Shown piece by piece: positions 29,001-39,830 of a stretch of DNA of 64,000 nucleotides; within the stretch, counting starts at the first letter, position 1, and every line of letters begins with the position of its first letter. The translations under genes were made by a program, and so were the position numbers. Under the pieces are notes generated by a model, which ran no database searches, was not told the origin of the DNA, and saw only the letters and a list, made by a program, of their open reading frames with translations. Source of the stretch: Moringa oleifera (lineage: Eukaryota > Streptophyta > Magnoliopsida > Brassicales > Moringaceae); assembly GCA_021397835.1 (NCBI GenBank), contig JAJFZO010000609.1, positions 684,501 to 748,500 of the forward strand, read 5' to 3'.

Positions 29001-32000
29001 AGTCACAAGGTGTAACTTTACACTGAATTACCTGCAGTACGTCCTCACAGGTCACAGTTTACATCATGTCAAGAAGGAAATCTACTTAGTTTCTTTAACA
29101 CACCCTTCATTATAGAAAGTAGATAAAGAATGATAATGCAGTTACTCCTATGCAACTGCAGTTGCCAGTTACTAATTCAGTTGTGTACTCTACAGACAGT
29201 GGTACTTTTGTTTCTTAAAGTGAGTCTATCAAGTATTTTTCTGCACTGGGGTAACTTGTTTCTTAAGTGAGTCCAAAGTATTAGAAACCGTTATGAGTCC
29301 TAGGTTACAGAACCAATATGGACCAATGAAATGGTGCTTCATCTTGTTTTTACCTCGTGGATGCCAAGAGAACTTCTCTCTCTGTGGACTGTACTTATCA
29401 GTTTGTTTTTGCATCATGTTCTCTCAATTAATTCAAAATAGACCATCTTCCTTCACATTGCTCCACCTCTTCAATTTCATCAATAGTGGAGTTCCATGGA
29501 CTCACTTATGTGTGTCAAACATAGACAGGAAGTGAAATATATGTATTTTGTATTCCGCCTACCTAGAAAAGCCACGTCATTCATGCCAAGCAAGACCAAT
29601 TAGAGCTTCCACGTCGGTTCTGCCATTCAGCTTAGCCTGGACACCCAGGAACTATATAGCTAAGTCTGCTAATGATAGCCTCACCAAGAAAATATGGCAC
29701 CGAGTCCACCAATATCAGCTTGACTCAAGAAATCCTGGATGAGTGGAGCTCACTCCATCAGCTTTGCCATTAAGCACAGCCCGGACTCTAAGGAACTATA
29801 GATATCCTCAACTTACCATAACTGACACCAAAATCTCTAGATATCCTCTCCATCATATCCACCTACAATCCCTCATGAGCCACCTCCAAATCGGGAATTT
29901 CTACCCAACTATATGTAGAGATCTACTCCCAAGCCTGTAAAAGGCACATGTATTTCTTTATTATTCTCTTAATGTCAATTTGAAGATTGATATACTGACT
30001 TGAGCGTCGAAGCTATCATAGGAACCAAAAATCTAATTCTCCCATTTAGAGTTTGAAATGCTAAGGAAACACCCTCCTCTTACATGTCGTCTCAATTGAT
30101 TCCCAACCAGCTATTCTTTCTTTAAATTTTTAAACCCTTTAAATTCCCTCTTATTAGTATCTAAGTTACGTAAATGTGGGGAGTATCTAACACATAAGAA
30201 ATCCAGGCTTCCAATTCACCAAATCCTACATTTGAAATACAGGGATCTGGATCCAAGTTTGAATAGAGGTACTAATATGTGTTAATCCTACTTGCAAAAT
30301 AAGGAATACCATGATGAAACACATGTAGAATCTCCACATCCCCAACCAAGAAAAAAGACAAATAAAAGAATCATGCTATCAAGAAAACTATTGCTTGCCA
30401 CCCACCTGTTTTTGACTGTTTGTTTCAATAAATGTTATGTTGAAGATTCACAGCAGGCAAAGCTTGCATATTTCTTTTCTCTTGCTTATATAGTTCCTTT
30501 TTGAGCCCAGAGGGAAAAAAATTATTGCCAGAAGTCACACATCCAAAGGCCAATTCTTTGTTATTTGGTAGAACAGTTCAAAAGCAGAGAAAAAACTATG
30601 TTTGTCTACAGGACATAATGCATAAGAGGTCTCCCTCCCTCCCTAAGATCCATGCAAATTCTTGGAGTACTCTACAACTAACTAAATTTAAAAAATAACC
30701 CAAGCATGCAGTCTGCCTCTTCTAATAAGAATCCCTTTAGCTTTTGACCTGATAAACCTGATTAAAAATAACTTAACTGTCTATGGACAAGTACTTAACC
30801 TTTGAAAGTATTATGATTTTTTCAGTGCTACAAAGAGTCCCAAGGATGTGACACAACCCAAGCTGCCAAAATCTAGTAAACACTGAAAATGGCAATTTCT
30901 TTTGTGGCTGCAACAGGTTGCCTGAATTGTCTGACAAGATACCAGAATACCCTCACGTAAGCCTAATATTTTGACTATCCCACCTACCAAATAAATTTAT
31001 ATCTTTGCTCATAGGATTTGAAATTAGATTGCTTTGACCCGAGCAAGCTGCAATGTCTAGTAAATTTCACATGAAGCCTCATCAGTAGCAAGAAGCTAGG
31101 AATATCAATGTTCCTAGAGGCCAAAAAGGATACTAGATAATAATGATCACGAGTCGATCATAGTACAAGGCAAAGAATGACAGAACTATACATGCTAGTT
31201 TCACTTGTTTAATTCTGTGGTGTTCAAGCTACAATTCATTCAAAACCAGTCCACTGCCTTTTAGGACCCTGCATACAACCTACATATTAAAGCATCCTTA
31301 TACCCGGAGGATGAAAATTTCTGTTAAGTGGCCAGAAAGGAAGCCAAAAAGCAATGATGACAAGATAGCCAAAGCTAATGCCAAGAACGAGAAAGCCATA
31401 AAACTAGCTTAACCTAAATTTTGGCAAGAATCGGGTTTATTGCATTGTAGGGCTCTTTGTCTCATCTATATATACAAAACTACTATGCTTAAAGTACAAC
31501 AAAAACTGCAATTCTATCATCTTCCCTATCTTTCAGTTTTAAGCTTAGTTTTGTATTCTTCTCTTGTACGCCAAGTGGGGATTAGAAATTTATGATCCAT
31601 AGGAATCAATTAATGCTTGATAAAAGCTACCATCAAGTTAGGGGACACAAAAATGAGTAGTCCTTATATGTACAGACTTTTCTTTTATAAAATTTAAAAA
31701 AAAAAAAAAAGAACACTCTCATTGTGAATGCTTTTTCTTTGTTTGTTTTTGGGATAGAAATGTTATTGTGAATGCACAAATCATATCTTAGAAATTCTAT
31801 ACTAATTCCACAGAATTCTGGTCAATGTTCCCAGGCTTCCTGGTATCTACTATAAAGTGTAAACTTCACCAGTATCCACTGATGTTGTTTTAACTTATTT
31901 ATTAGTTATAACATAACATGATAAGGTATATCTACTTCATAAAAATATTTTAGCATTATGGAATAAGGAAGAGGCCCACTATAAATTCAGAGTTATCAGA

Positions 32001-35000
32001 CGGCAACAGTCAATGCCACTGCATCATATGAAAGAAAATGTATAAGATAAAAGGCTGAAACACCTGTCAGATACTCAAATATTGTCATCACATATGCTTA
32101 CCTATCAACCAGAACATTTTTAACGATAAGATCTGACATTGCATGCGCATATTCTGAGTGATCAAGAAAGTTCCTGCATCAAGAACCAAATCATGGCAAA
32201 TTACAATACAAAAAGTCAACCAATTCTCAAAATGAATGTTGCTGCAGGATGTTGCCATATAAAACTCAAATTTAAATATTAAGAAGTAACGAACTACAAT
32301 GGTATTAACGGCTAATCAGCCAAGTAAGAAAGAAATCAAATAATAAAAAATTGGTAACTAAGGAAAAACTACTATTGCTGAGAGATAACACCCGCCTTGA
32401 GAAGTAGTGAACCTCTGTGCCATTTTTGTGAATTTGGATACGGTCTCCATCAAATTTGCACTCCACAATTACATCCTTCCCATGAAGCTACACAAATGGG
32501 GAAAAGAAACAAAAACCCAAAGAAATTAAAGCTTCAAGAGTGAAGAAGTTTAAAACTAAGAAGAAAACAATCAATGAACAAAAATTTAAAAAGAAAAAGT
32601 ACTTAACAGAAAAACTAATGCGAAAACCTAAGCACAACCATAAGTTAAATGATACTATAACCCCTTAATAATTCTTGAATGTTTTGGATAAAATGAGTGG
32701 CTACTTACAGATGGAAGTCACCAAGCTGGTAAATTAAGTTGGCTAATCTATACCTTTTTCCATGCAACAATTGCATCACCAACTCGCATAGCTAGTTGTG
32801 GGCGCACAGCTTTTCCTACTTCAATATCCTGCAAAAGAAACGAATGTGAGTGCGACTACTAGTTTATAAAAAAGGCCCACCCTTCTTTTTCCTTACGAGC
32901 TTAAACAATGACACAATATATGAGGCACCTCACTACCTCGAAAATTATCTGTAAACAGTGGATCAGCCAATCAAGAAAAACTATGTCTTATAACATCATA
33001 AGAAGCTCCACTTTATGAATCCCATCAACAATTAAAACTGCCATAGCAAAGCACTATATTTGGGTTGTAACAAAATAAATTTAGAGAAAGCCTACTACGG
33101 AAGATCCAGATTGCATAGCTGGTCCTGCTAGACATTGTTACCTCATCATTTTCAAGGTTAGGATGTCATTTAGAGCACAATTCATGTTAACTATTTCCTT
33201 GGTAAACATTGAACGACAACTGAAGCAAGCCTGCCCAATGAAGATTGGAGTTTCCTTGAAAGGATTCCGTGTGGAATAATTGCAACATCAGTATCTTCCA
33301 CAGAGAGACAACCATAGTTTCTTCAGCTAACACTGTTCAAATCCCAATAACTGAGGTAGCATTTGCATTGCTAGAAACTATGGTAAACTGCAACCTTAAT
33401 GTTGGAGGGAATCATTGATCTTCAAAACATGCGGTTATACAGTCCTAAAAGTTTTAATTGCTTAATCACAAAGACAATTCAGTCAACTTCTATTTCAAAA
33501 GCATGAAAGCAACACCTTATTTCAAAAGCATGAAACTAACACCTTATTTGAATTCATTACTAGCTCATCATTAACAAAAGAATATATATCAAAGGAGCTT
33601 CCCATATACAATGAGAATCAGCCCTGTACCATCTTCCTCTAACTTCATTTCATGAAATCCACAAAATTCTTACCCCCCCCCCCCCAAATACCCAGAAAAA
33701 AAATTTCACTGTTGTTAAGTTATTATTCTCAGAGGTAGATCACATGCCAAGCCATTTCTATTGTTGTTAGTCACCATTTCATAAAGCAACCATAGCAGAT
33801 TCCACGTAGTTGCTTTAGTTGAGAGAGAGGGATTTTTGCCAAGAATAGGCAGACCTACATTTCCAAAAATTCAAGATATTTAGGTAAAATAGTTTAATAT
33901 AGTATATTGTATGAGTTTCTAAGAATCCCCAGATTTGTTCAATCAGAAGTGCAAGTTGGTTTTGTGTTGGTAATTCCATTTTGAGCAAAATCCTAGCAAA
34001 GCAAGTAAAGACTATCTATATAAACAGGTATCCATAATTTAAAGTATGAGGACTCTGACGTGGACTTGTTATAAGCCAATTGATTCTGATGAGTCATTGA
34101 CGCCTCAATAATGGAACAGGCAAGGCTATAAAGACACAAAAACATGAAAGTTAAAACTCAGTAAAAGAAAACAAAGCATTAGTTGAAATTACTATAGACA
34201 ACAATGAATGTGCATAAATAATTTCCACTTGCAAAACACTAAAAGAGATACGAAAAGAAAAGGCAAAAGTAAAAGTAAGAGATAGGCATAGCCTTAATGC
34301 TGCTTAATTTTTGGTTTCCAAAAAGCGAAAATATATACAGCAACTTGGAATATCCCATGCAGGCAGGTTAATTGACAAAAGTGCTGCTTCCATGATAGCC
34401 CAGCAATATATACAGAAACTTGGATTATCATATGAAGGAAGGTTAGTTGACACGACCTGCTTCTGTTTCCCTCTTGAGTGCACCTCATAACTCTGACTTA
34501 ACAATAACTTGTGATCATCTAAGTAAAATTGCATGCACTAGAGACATAAACTCAATATCTTCATTCTGAGTAAAATATTTTAAGAAGTTCTTCCCTAGAT
34601 ATAAGAGAGATAAAGAACTTTTTCATAACTTGTAACAAACCTGACGTTTATGCCGTTGATTGCAATCCCTTAACTTTTCACAAACCAATCTTAAGTCACA
34701 GGTGACATTAAACAAGTCTTCAGCATCCGGATGAAATTCATTAAAAATACTCTTTTCACTAATTCCCAGTTTCAAATCTGCAAAAAAATTGACCAGCATT
34801 GTTGGAAGCTCAGATCATATTCAACATAAGAAATAAGAACATATCTAATAACATGTTTAATAATAAGAAAAACCTTTAAGAATTATCATGATGATCCACT
34901 TCATTTCCTGTGCATTTGTCTTCTTGATAAGAGTAGAAAGAACTGAAGCCTTCTCTGATCTATCACCATTTAAAGGGCAAAAAGGAAAAAAAAAACAAAA

Positions 35001-37730
35001 AACAAAGTTAACAGACAAAGGTACTACCCAGCTTTCAGAAATAAAAAGATGGAACCAATAATTGAGCCAACTAATATATTATAAGGCTGAAATTTTTTTA
35101 AGTTACATCATTGACTGTTCAGCAGTTCAAATCAACATATAAAATCTTTGAACAAAAGATCACTCAACCAAAAAAATACCTGAAAGAAACCAAATGAGTA
35201 TACAATAAGAATATTGCAATGTCCATCTCTGTTATTAAAATTCTCAAAGAATTGCATTATTACAAGCTTATAAAAATAAAATCCAACCCTCAAAAGAAGG
35301 AGAAAAGAAATAACTCATGGCACTAAACACATGAGGAAATCTCTTTCTAAGAAAATGACTTAGAAACAGAAATGATCACCCTAAGGTCAAAGTAAATATG
35401 AAAGTCAAAAAAAGGGCACTTTCAATCAACAGTATACTTCAGCTTCAGCAACAGCATGCCCTTCACTGAACAAAAAATGAAACAATCATCAACAAGAAAG
35501 AGTACATTTCAGTAAAGCAAGGTATAGGAGGTTTTTTTTTTTTTTTTTTTTTGTGGGGGGGCGGGTAGAAACATGTATAATTATACTGCTACCATGACAC
35601 TGAGGGGATGCCTCCTATTTACAAGTATAAGAAACCTACGTAGAGCCAAGAAATTCAATGAAATCCACTAGGCTTTCTCATTTACAATATCCACCCCTTT
35701 GCCTCAAGGTATAGGTGTTAATTATAAGAGTGATAAAAGTATAAGGTGTCAAAACTCCTTGCAATACAAAAGACTCCCAATTTCAAAGTTACCAAGGAAT
35801 TCAGACAGCAGTAGCAGGAATCCATCAAGTTTCTCTGACACCACAGCTATTCTGTAGCCTAAGTAGGCATGATGAAGAACATGGAATTTTGACATTGTTC
35901 AATTTTTTGACAAATGACATTGTTTTAGTTCTTGATTACAAAAACTACCCTTGGACCAATCTAACATTCCATTGGGTTGTTTGCTGCAGAAAAACACTGG
36001 CAACCATTTTATGTCTTATCGGGCCTAATTATAAGCTTTTCAAAGTTACAAAAATTGTGCCAGAAATTAACAAAAAGTATATTCATGTACTTCTCCCAAA
36101 TTTTCTTGAAGAGTAAAACAGTAGTCACAAATAAAATCAATTTACCCTATGCAAGAAGTTTGCTAAGGGAGAGGAGAGTTAAATTCGACACTTGAGGAAG
36201 AGTGAAGGAAGTGAAACAGAGAAAAATTACAGACAAAGCAGAAAAAACACAAAGTTGGTCCCAGCAACAAGGGGCAAATTATTATATAATGCTGTTCCCA
36301 GTTTTTTTAAAAAAAGAAAGCAAGGGGGAGCAAGGTAACTGCTTTGCTCACGGGGAGAGGAGTAGGAACAACTTTAAGCACGATCCAATTTATGGATCTA
36401 TAGAGTAAGATTGCTTCGATCTAAGTAATCTGATTTGTTGTAAAACCAAAAATCTCATAGTTGCTTTAAGATAGATTCCCTGCAACAATAGCAGATATGT
36501 AGCAACTAGAAACTGTTCATACTACCCAAAATTCATTTCTGATGACACCACAACTTAAATGTGAGAGACCCTCAAATTCCCTATGAAATACACACACAGA
36601 GACAAACTACCTCATATACTCATTATCATGCTTTCTAATGAGATTCCTGATTGACAGTTTCCTCCCTGCAGTGTATCATCTTTCTGGAACACTCACCATT
36701 CACACTAATTCTATATTGCCAGAGTCATAAACAAATGAAGTAATTAAGGAAGGGAGTTTAGCAGCTACTCAGATGCGTAAATCTTCACAACATAACTACC
36801 TGGGTAATATTCATATATTAGAATTCCCTACAAAAGAATGAACAAAGAGAAAAGTTATACCTGTTTTCACTTGAAGCTAAACAATCAAGTAAGTCATTTA
36901 ACTCCTTAATCGTAAGTCCACCCGAAGTCATTCCTTGCCTGCGGTGCAGGACCTGTTTAGCAAGAAGTGCACTGCATATTTATCATGAACCCAATCAAAC
37001 AATAGAATGCCGTCACAAACACACACTGTAACAGCTATAACCAACTACTATTGATCTCCCTTTCACAATAATCTTTCGTATGTTCAATCAAAGGTCAACC
37101 ACTATATCGATGCGTCAGGAAAGAAACCGAATGGGATTTTCACGTGCACGAATGGTGCATGACACAACTAAAGTTTACCATCATTCAGCTAGTACCCAAA
37201 GCAATTTGTCCCACCAATCTCCAAGACAGGAACACCAAGAAAGGAAGTACTTAAGCTTATTCAAAAAAAAATTTTAAAAAAAAAAAACTGTAAACATATC
37301 GAAAGACCCAGAAGTAATCAATCCCAACAAAAAACCATAAAGCACACAATCAACTGCTGGGCTATTGGAGAATAAAGAGGAGCTCAAAAGGCAATACCTC
37401 GGCGGCGACAAGCGCGAAATTGCCGGCACTGGCACCCGTGCTAGAGCCACCTTTTCGCCAGTTGATGAGACGTAAGGCGTCCTCGGAGTCCCTGGCCATG
37501 CCGAGGGCATCGATGAGACAGGTGGCTAGAACAGACTCCTTGAGCCCATAAGTCCCGCGCTCTCGGTCTAGCGATGGCAGGATCAGCCGAATCGCACTGA
37601 AGTAGTCCTCGGGTTTGCAGAACGTGTCCAGAAATTTGCGGAACTTAGAGCGCTTCTGGACCAATGTTTTGCTTTTTTGTACCCAGTTGAAGAGACTCAC
37701 TACGACATTAAACTTGGTTTGCCCCGTCAT
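7864..37730 (-). CDS. LIG4: DNA ligase IV (complete, 27 coding exons)
   Basis: ATP-dependent DNA ligase IV seals double-strand breaks in non-homologous end joining with XRCC4 in the nucleus. Coding exons (high to low coordinate): 37730-37398, 36952-36861, 34959-34874, 34777-34641, 32828-32754, 32487-32396, 32173-32102, 28671-28592, 28496-28459, 28368-28362, 28213-28058, 26657-26582, 24628-24504, 24416-24382, 24297-24239, 15974-15891, 15418-15323, 15228-15180, 15043-14956, 14845-14642, 14177-14052, 13921-13822, 13736-13631, 13491-13361, 13258-13097, 12562-12413, 8629-7864. They join without a frame break into 3,525 nt, 1,174 residues, close to the usual length of plant LIG4. Ligase motif I is KFDGDR with the adenylated Lys at residue 252; motif III is LDGE (299-302); motif IV DEGIVLK (416-422); motif V GKWLKLK (435-441). 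All junctions are GT-AG except one GC-AG. The start MTGQTKFNVVVSLFNW matches the family N-terminus. Exon borders are inferred from splice signals and family conservation; there is no transcript. Confidence 0.96.
8630..12412 (-). other. LIG4 intron 26 (3.8 kb)
   Basis: No coding exon or intact transposon was found. A GC-richer stretch at 9677-9790 with gcctcggctcaagtgcc and gaggcagttaaggtgagcc resembles a dispersed plant repeat with AGGC/GCCT symmetry, but I cannot name it. The frame near 10392-10724 has no family resemblance. Confidence 0.5.
12413..14845 (-). CDS. LIG4: LIG4 exons 20-26: tandem BRCT region
   Basis: Residues 594-919. Exon 20 is a Lys/Ser-rich linker (KRLKSSKRGEKQNIS) leading into BRCT1 at about 656-740 (FANVPPFHSLESLHK, VVENGGTFSMNLNNSVTH, IIHYSWILDSC). 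Exons 23-24 form the inter-BRCT segment that binds the XRCC4 coiled coil in known ligase IV proteins. BRCT2 is at about 797-912 (LMLEVLMGGGKVSNNLA, THLVVLSLPG, VVRSQWLEDSLERE). The Trp residues typical of both BRCT repeats are present. The donor of exon 21 is GTCTCTCTC, running directly into a CT repeat. Confidence 0.92.
14019..14050. repeat. (GA)16 microsatellite at a splice donor
   Basis: A perfect GA dinucleotide run on the plus strand, CT on the gene strand. Its distal end abuts LIG4 exon 21 (ends at 14052), so that the donor reads GTCTCTCTCT. A second short GA run lies at 14570-14585 in intron 20. Confidence 0.95.
14956..24416 (-). CDS. LIG4: LIG4 exons 14-19: OB-fold domain
   Basis: Residues 457-594 include GGYYGSGRRGGE (exon 14), VAQFLVALAERPGPNLYPRR (15), FISFCRVGTGLSDEEL (16), KKAPPNFYQVTNHSKERPDV (17), SIILSITSDIRTIRSE (18) and FAAPYSLRFPRIDRVRYDKP (19). 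This is the OB fold that closes the active site, with motif VI RFPRIDRVRYDK near the end of exon 19. Exon 19 uses the donor T^GTATGAGG, one base past a tempting CA^GTGTAT, because only the former keeps the frame into exon 20. The 8.3-kb intron 15 between exons 15 and 16 holds several transposons. Confidence 0.93.
16359..16603 (+). repeat. 5' LTR of the copia element
   Basis: About 245 bp, aligned over its length with the 3' LTR through shared blocks such as gatttaggagtctgttattt, cacaattagttcctattt-like and ttactgataataaaataatc. It ends in CA directly before the primer-binding site. A TATA-like tgtatataaata lies near 16544. Confidence 0.85.
16622..17625 (+). pseudogene. Copia gag remnant with CCHC zinc knuckle
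   Basis: Fragments in several frames give SQWSQSVMMFACSRGCKDYL, SNLAISWLISS, ITEIGENFPLYSVVKEIWDA and FSSKENTAELFRIDRI, typical of the copia gag (UBN2-like) domain. A complete CCHC knuckle, CDCCQKPGHVKETC, is encoded at about 17471-17512. Stops and frame changes near 16640, 16920, 17138 and 17470 prevent a full-length product. Confidence 0.85.
17760..18835 (+). pseudogene. Copia protease and truncated integrase
   Basis: The protease active site appears as VDSSASDD near 17778, with the usual Gly changed to Ser. It is followed by SVPNLDCNLLSMSKLNKDLN and the GAG-pre-integrase motif LWHYHLGHSN near 18210 with its CDVCQLSKH zinc-binding part. Part of the RNase H-fold core has been deleted after about 18485 and again near 18650, so the DDE triad is incomplete. 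Confidence 0.85.
19305..20800 (+). pseudogene. Copia reverse transcriptase and RNase H remnant
   Basis: The RT start (KNRTWILRNLP, VWCKWIFSIKHKANGSVEQF), PPGF and the catalytic YADD box (VYADDIVLT, near 19888-19914) are visible in shifting frames, followed by an RNase H block with VVACSSVEAEF near 20480 and DNQSAIAI near 20610. Stops occur about every 100 nt after 19570, so it is not functional. Confidence 0.85.
20848..21100 (+). repeat. 3' LTR of the copia element
   Basis: About 253 bp starting TGTAGAAAATC right after the purine tract and ending CTTCA. It carries a small internal expansion of ttacaatttctta relative to the 5' LTR. Confidence 0.85.
21290..22230 (+). mobile_element. LINE 3' fragment (zf-RVT region)
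   Basis: Broken plus-strand frames give FWHDRRCGDKCLSEEYPLG near 21405, AVWKHNSSNNDRFAAKSFF near 21580, then KSIWRANVPMKVAFTWEA near 21690 and KERNGRAFEGIE-like text near 22010. These belong to the C-terminal zf-RVT and tail of plant L1 LINEs. No polymerase core is present, as expected of a 5'-truncated copy or old fragment. Confidence 0.7.
23220..23790 (-). mobile_element. 5'-truncated LINE copy with poly(A) tail
   Basis: Read on the minus strand, the sequence encodes REAMKGKILTIYNLKKWRK, then HYLCKEQEETVFHLLVGC (zf-RVT) and ends in an untranslated part and an A tract, seen as T16 at about 23221-23236 on the plus strand. The tail and the missing upstream part are the signature of a 5'-truncated LINE insertion. 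It is a different copy from the fragment at 21290-22230 and runs in the opposite direction. Confidence 0.75.
24504..32487 (-). CDS. LIG4: LIG4 exons 6-13: adenylation domain
   Basis: Residues 242-456 form the nucleotidyltransferase core. Exon 6 holds the active-site Lys252 in KFDGDR; exon 8 holds CILDGEMLVWD; exon 11 holds AFDILYVGDTSVIHQSL; exon 13 holds DEGIVLKDLGSKWEPSDRSG and the motif V lysines. All catalytic signature residues are present, so the enzyme is predicted active. The intron after exon 6 uses a GC donor. Exon 10 is only 7 nt long and is needed to keep the conserved LCYxAFD sequence. Confidence 0.93.
24629..28057 (-). other. LIG4 introns 11-12 and exon 12
   Basis: Two introns (26658-28057 and 24629-26581) flank the 76-nt exon 12 (26657-26582), which encodes EPCWSRIAYSVDDVDKFFKE. 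I see no transposon or other gene in these introns. Confidence 0.6.
28362..28368 (-). CDS. LIG4: LIG4 exon 10, 7-nt microexon
   Basis: On the minus strand TTATGCT sits between a strong acceptor (ttttctgtgcag) and a GTATCC donor. Exon 9 ends in phase 0 with a Gln codon, and exon 11 begins ATCTTGCATTTGAT after ggctag. Joining through the microexon gives Gln-Leu-Cys-Tyr-Leu-Ala-Phe-Asp, matching the conserved LCYVAFD of plant LIG4. Skipping the microexon leaves exon 9 (phase 0) and exon 11 (entry phase 1) out of frame. Inferred from sequence; RNA is needed to confirm it. Confidence 0.8.
28672..32101 (-). other. LIG4 intron 7 (3.4 kb)
   Basis: Long intron without coding exons. A candidate LTR fragment lies at about 29540-30060. 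The remainder shows no recognisable transposon or RNA gene. Confidence 0.55.
29540..30060 (+). mobile_element. Possible solo LTR or LTR fragment
   Basis: The stretch has a non-intronic, GC-richer texture and contains aaaggcacatg after a TATA-poor lead, a pyrimidine/T-rich polyadenylation-like part (tttctttattattctctt) and gactgacttgagcgtcgaag near 29996. The gacttgagcgtc word is common near the 3' end of plant Ty3/gypsy LTRs. No internal retrotransposon sequence and no clear ends were found, so the call is tentative. Confidence 0.4.
32394..32396 (-). other. GC-type splice donor of LIG4 intron 6
   Basis: Exon 6 must end TCA-AG to join G-AAC-TTT of exon 7 and give the conserved Phe-Ser-Arg-Asn-Phe-Leu. 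The next two intron bases on the minus strand are GC (CAAG^GCGGGT). The nearest GT, four bases further, would break the frame. GC-AG introns are a known minority class spliced by the normal spliceosome. The acceptor before exon 7 is a normal gatgcag. Confidence 0.85.
32754..37730 (-). CDS. LIG4: LIG4 exons 1-5: DNA-binding domain
   Basis: Residues 1-241 form the alpha-helical N-terminal domain that wraps the DNA and, in other ligase IV proteins, binds Artemis. Exon 1 (111 codons) carries KRSKFRKFLDTFCKP and DYFSAIRLILPSLDRERGTYGLKE-type helices and ends exactly before GT of its donor (gccgag^gtattg). Exons 2-5 supply LTIKELNDLL, EMKWIIMIILKDLKLG, EFHPDAEDLFNVTCDL and VRPQLAMRVGDA. The ATG has a purine at -3 and no upstream in-frame ATG with family similarity. 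Confidence 0.94.
32829..34640 (-). other. LIG4 intron 4 (1.8 kb) with small duplications
   Basis: Non-coding. It holds a two-unit diverged duplication of about 61 bp (34330-34390 and 34405-34465, period 75), a two-unit 28-bp repeat around caaaagcatgaaa (about 33492-33546) and a run of C at about 33674-33686. Confidence 0.6.
34960..36860 (-). other. LIG4 intron 2 (1.9 kb)
   Basis: Non-coding. A T22 run followed by a G-rich stretch lies at 35531-35565. Short open frames near 35889-36408 have no family resemblance. Confidence 0.5.
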
Positions 37731-37950
37731 TCTTTCTTTCTCATCACCACAAAAGCATTTGAAATGTTGGGGTCTTATACCAGAAGAACGCAGCAGTGGG
37801 TAACTTGCAGTGGAAGGATTTTCTGTTCCTTAATTTTATTTTTATTTTTATTTTTTCCTCTATTCCTTGTGGATGACACCGGCAAAAATCCAAATCCTAT
37901 TAAGCATTAAAAGACGCGTGGTCGACCAACAAGGCTACACGTCATCAAAA
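37731..37950 (-). promoter_or_regulatory. LIG4: LIG4 upstream region
   Basis: The 220 bp before the start codon on the minus strand hold a purine-rich leader (gagaaagaaagaATG) and are less AT-rich than DNA beyond 38 kb. No clear TATA box is seen, as is common for plant housekeeping and DNA-repair genes. The transcription start cannot be placed. Confidence 0.35.
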
Positions 37951-39466
37951 AAAATTTTTCTAACTCAATACTAAGCCCTCTGTGTCTTATTTCATATATT
38001 TATGGAAAAAAATTATACCACCTTCTGAATGAAGGTATTTTTGAAAATAATTATAAAGGTAAAAGTTATTTCAAAATTTTTATTTTATTTTTAATCAAAT
38101 TTTATTTACAATATTTTTCAATAAATTTTAATATATTAATTTTATGTAAATTAAATGTTAATAAAAATAATTATAAAAATTAATATTTTTATTATTGAAA
38201 TACTTAAAAAATTTCTCGAATAGATTTTATATTCTATTTATTTTATTTTTCAAATTTAAATATTATGTTTTAAATTTTAAAATTCTTGATAATATAAATT
38301 TCTTTAAAATACATTTATTATCTAAAATGTTTTAAATTTTTTGATAACAACTTAAATATTTTTTATATACAAAAAAATTTCAAGTCAACACTCGATATAA
38401 TATATCTCAAATTTAAATATTTTAAATTTTTAAATTTTTTAATAAAATTCAATTTTTTAAATTAATAGATTAAAATTTGTTTGAAGGTGTTTTAAAGGAT
38501 TTGACTAAAAAAAGAAGAAAATGATATTTATTTTAATTATAATTATTAAGTGAAACTCATTTTATTTTTATTTTTTTGGATTAGCCATACAAATTTGTCC
38601 TTTGTAAAGATAACATAATTACAAGGTTTTTGTAATACTTTGAAAATGAAAACCCGAAAAAAAAAAAAAAAAAGCAATGGAAATAGTCACCAATATTTTT
38701 TTTTTTTTAACCGGATTCAACACTATTATATCCCAAAAATTTCTTACATTTGTGTAACAAAATGTTCATCTTATCTTCAAGCAATTGTTAAAATAATTTT
38801 TTAATTAATTATTTTGTTTCGTTCTTTATTTACTTGTTGAAATCCTTTAATGTAAAGCATGCTATTAAAATTAGTTGTCTTTTTTTTATTGTCTAAGTGC
38901 AATACAGTAAGGATAAATTTTTGAATTTGAAAGATTATGATTATGTTTAAAAATAAAAAATGCCCTGTTTTATTTTTATTTTTTAAGATTATCCTATGAG
39001 ATTAAGGTTGTTTTTTCTGAGTTTACCATATAAAGATAAATGCATAAAGTGATTTTACTTTAAATGAATTTTTAATATAATAAAAAATTAATTTTTTTAT
39101 TTTAAGCTCAAAATATACATATAAATATATAAAATAAATTTATTTTATGATGTTGTTTACTAATTTTACTATCATTGAAAATAACTTTGTGTTTAAGATT
39201 CACATTTGAATGTTCATTGCAAAGTAAGTTTGATTATGCCAATGAAATATACTTGTTGGTGATTTTGAGCTCAAAATTGTTTTTCTCTTAAATCCAATAT
39301 TTGGCTTCATGACTTCGTGTTATCATACGATAATTTTTGATTGTATGCAATTTTCATTGTTTTTGTTTGCCTATTCCATGTTTTATGTTTGCATCATTAG
39401 TGCTTTAACATTTATAATATTAGTACTTTATTATATGGCCTCATTCACGCTTTGATCACGTAAAAA
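37951..39466. other. Very AT-rich intergenic DNA
   Basis: Made mostly of A/T runs with words such as aaattttaaa and taatttaaat. No gene, transposon end or RNA gene was found. Its right end begins the direct duplication that brackets the viral block. Confidence 0.6.
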
Positions 39467-39658
39467 ACAATTACGTTTTTCTTTTTCTATGATGATTTAT
39501 TTTGAAAAGTTATAAATTTTAAGATAAATATTATTTTAAATTTTAAATTTTATTTTCTCTTTAATAAAACTTTAATTTGAAAATATTTTCAAATAAATTT
39601 TAATTTATTAATTTAAATTAAATTAAATTTATTAAAAATTTAAAAATTAAAGATATTT
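39467..39658 (+). repeat. 192-bp direct duplication, left copy
   Basis: Begins acaattacgttttt and ends agatattt. It matches 49651-49842 over all 192 positions with two C/T mismatches. The sequence just inside (39659 onward) is of the virus-derived block, so this is AT-rich host DNA duplicated at the outer edges of the block. Confidence 0.9.
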
Positions 39659-39830
39659 TTTGTTTCTTTATTTTCAAGTTTGCAATATAGTGTTTTTCTT
39701 GTTTTAATTTCAATATAATTCCAGTATTGTTTTCAGCATCTGTTCTATCATCTAACCATTCCATTTCTATAATTATTTACTGTTCTATCATCTGGGGACT
39801 GGAGTGTACTTATCAGGGAAAATAGGTTAG

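Noticed and set aside
37951..39466. Short AT-rich open frames beyond the LIG4 start
   Set aside because: Composition is fully explained by A/T runs, and none has a recognisable domain.
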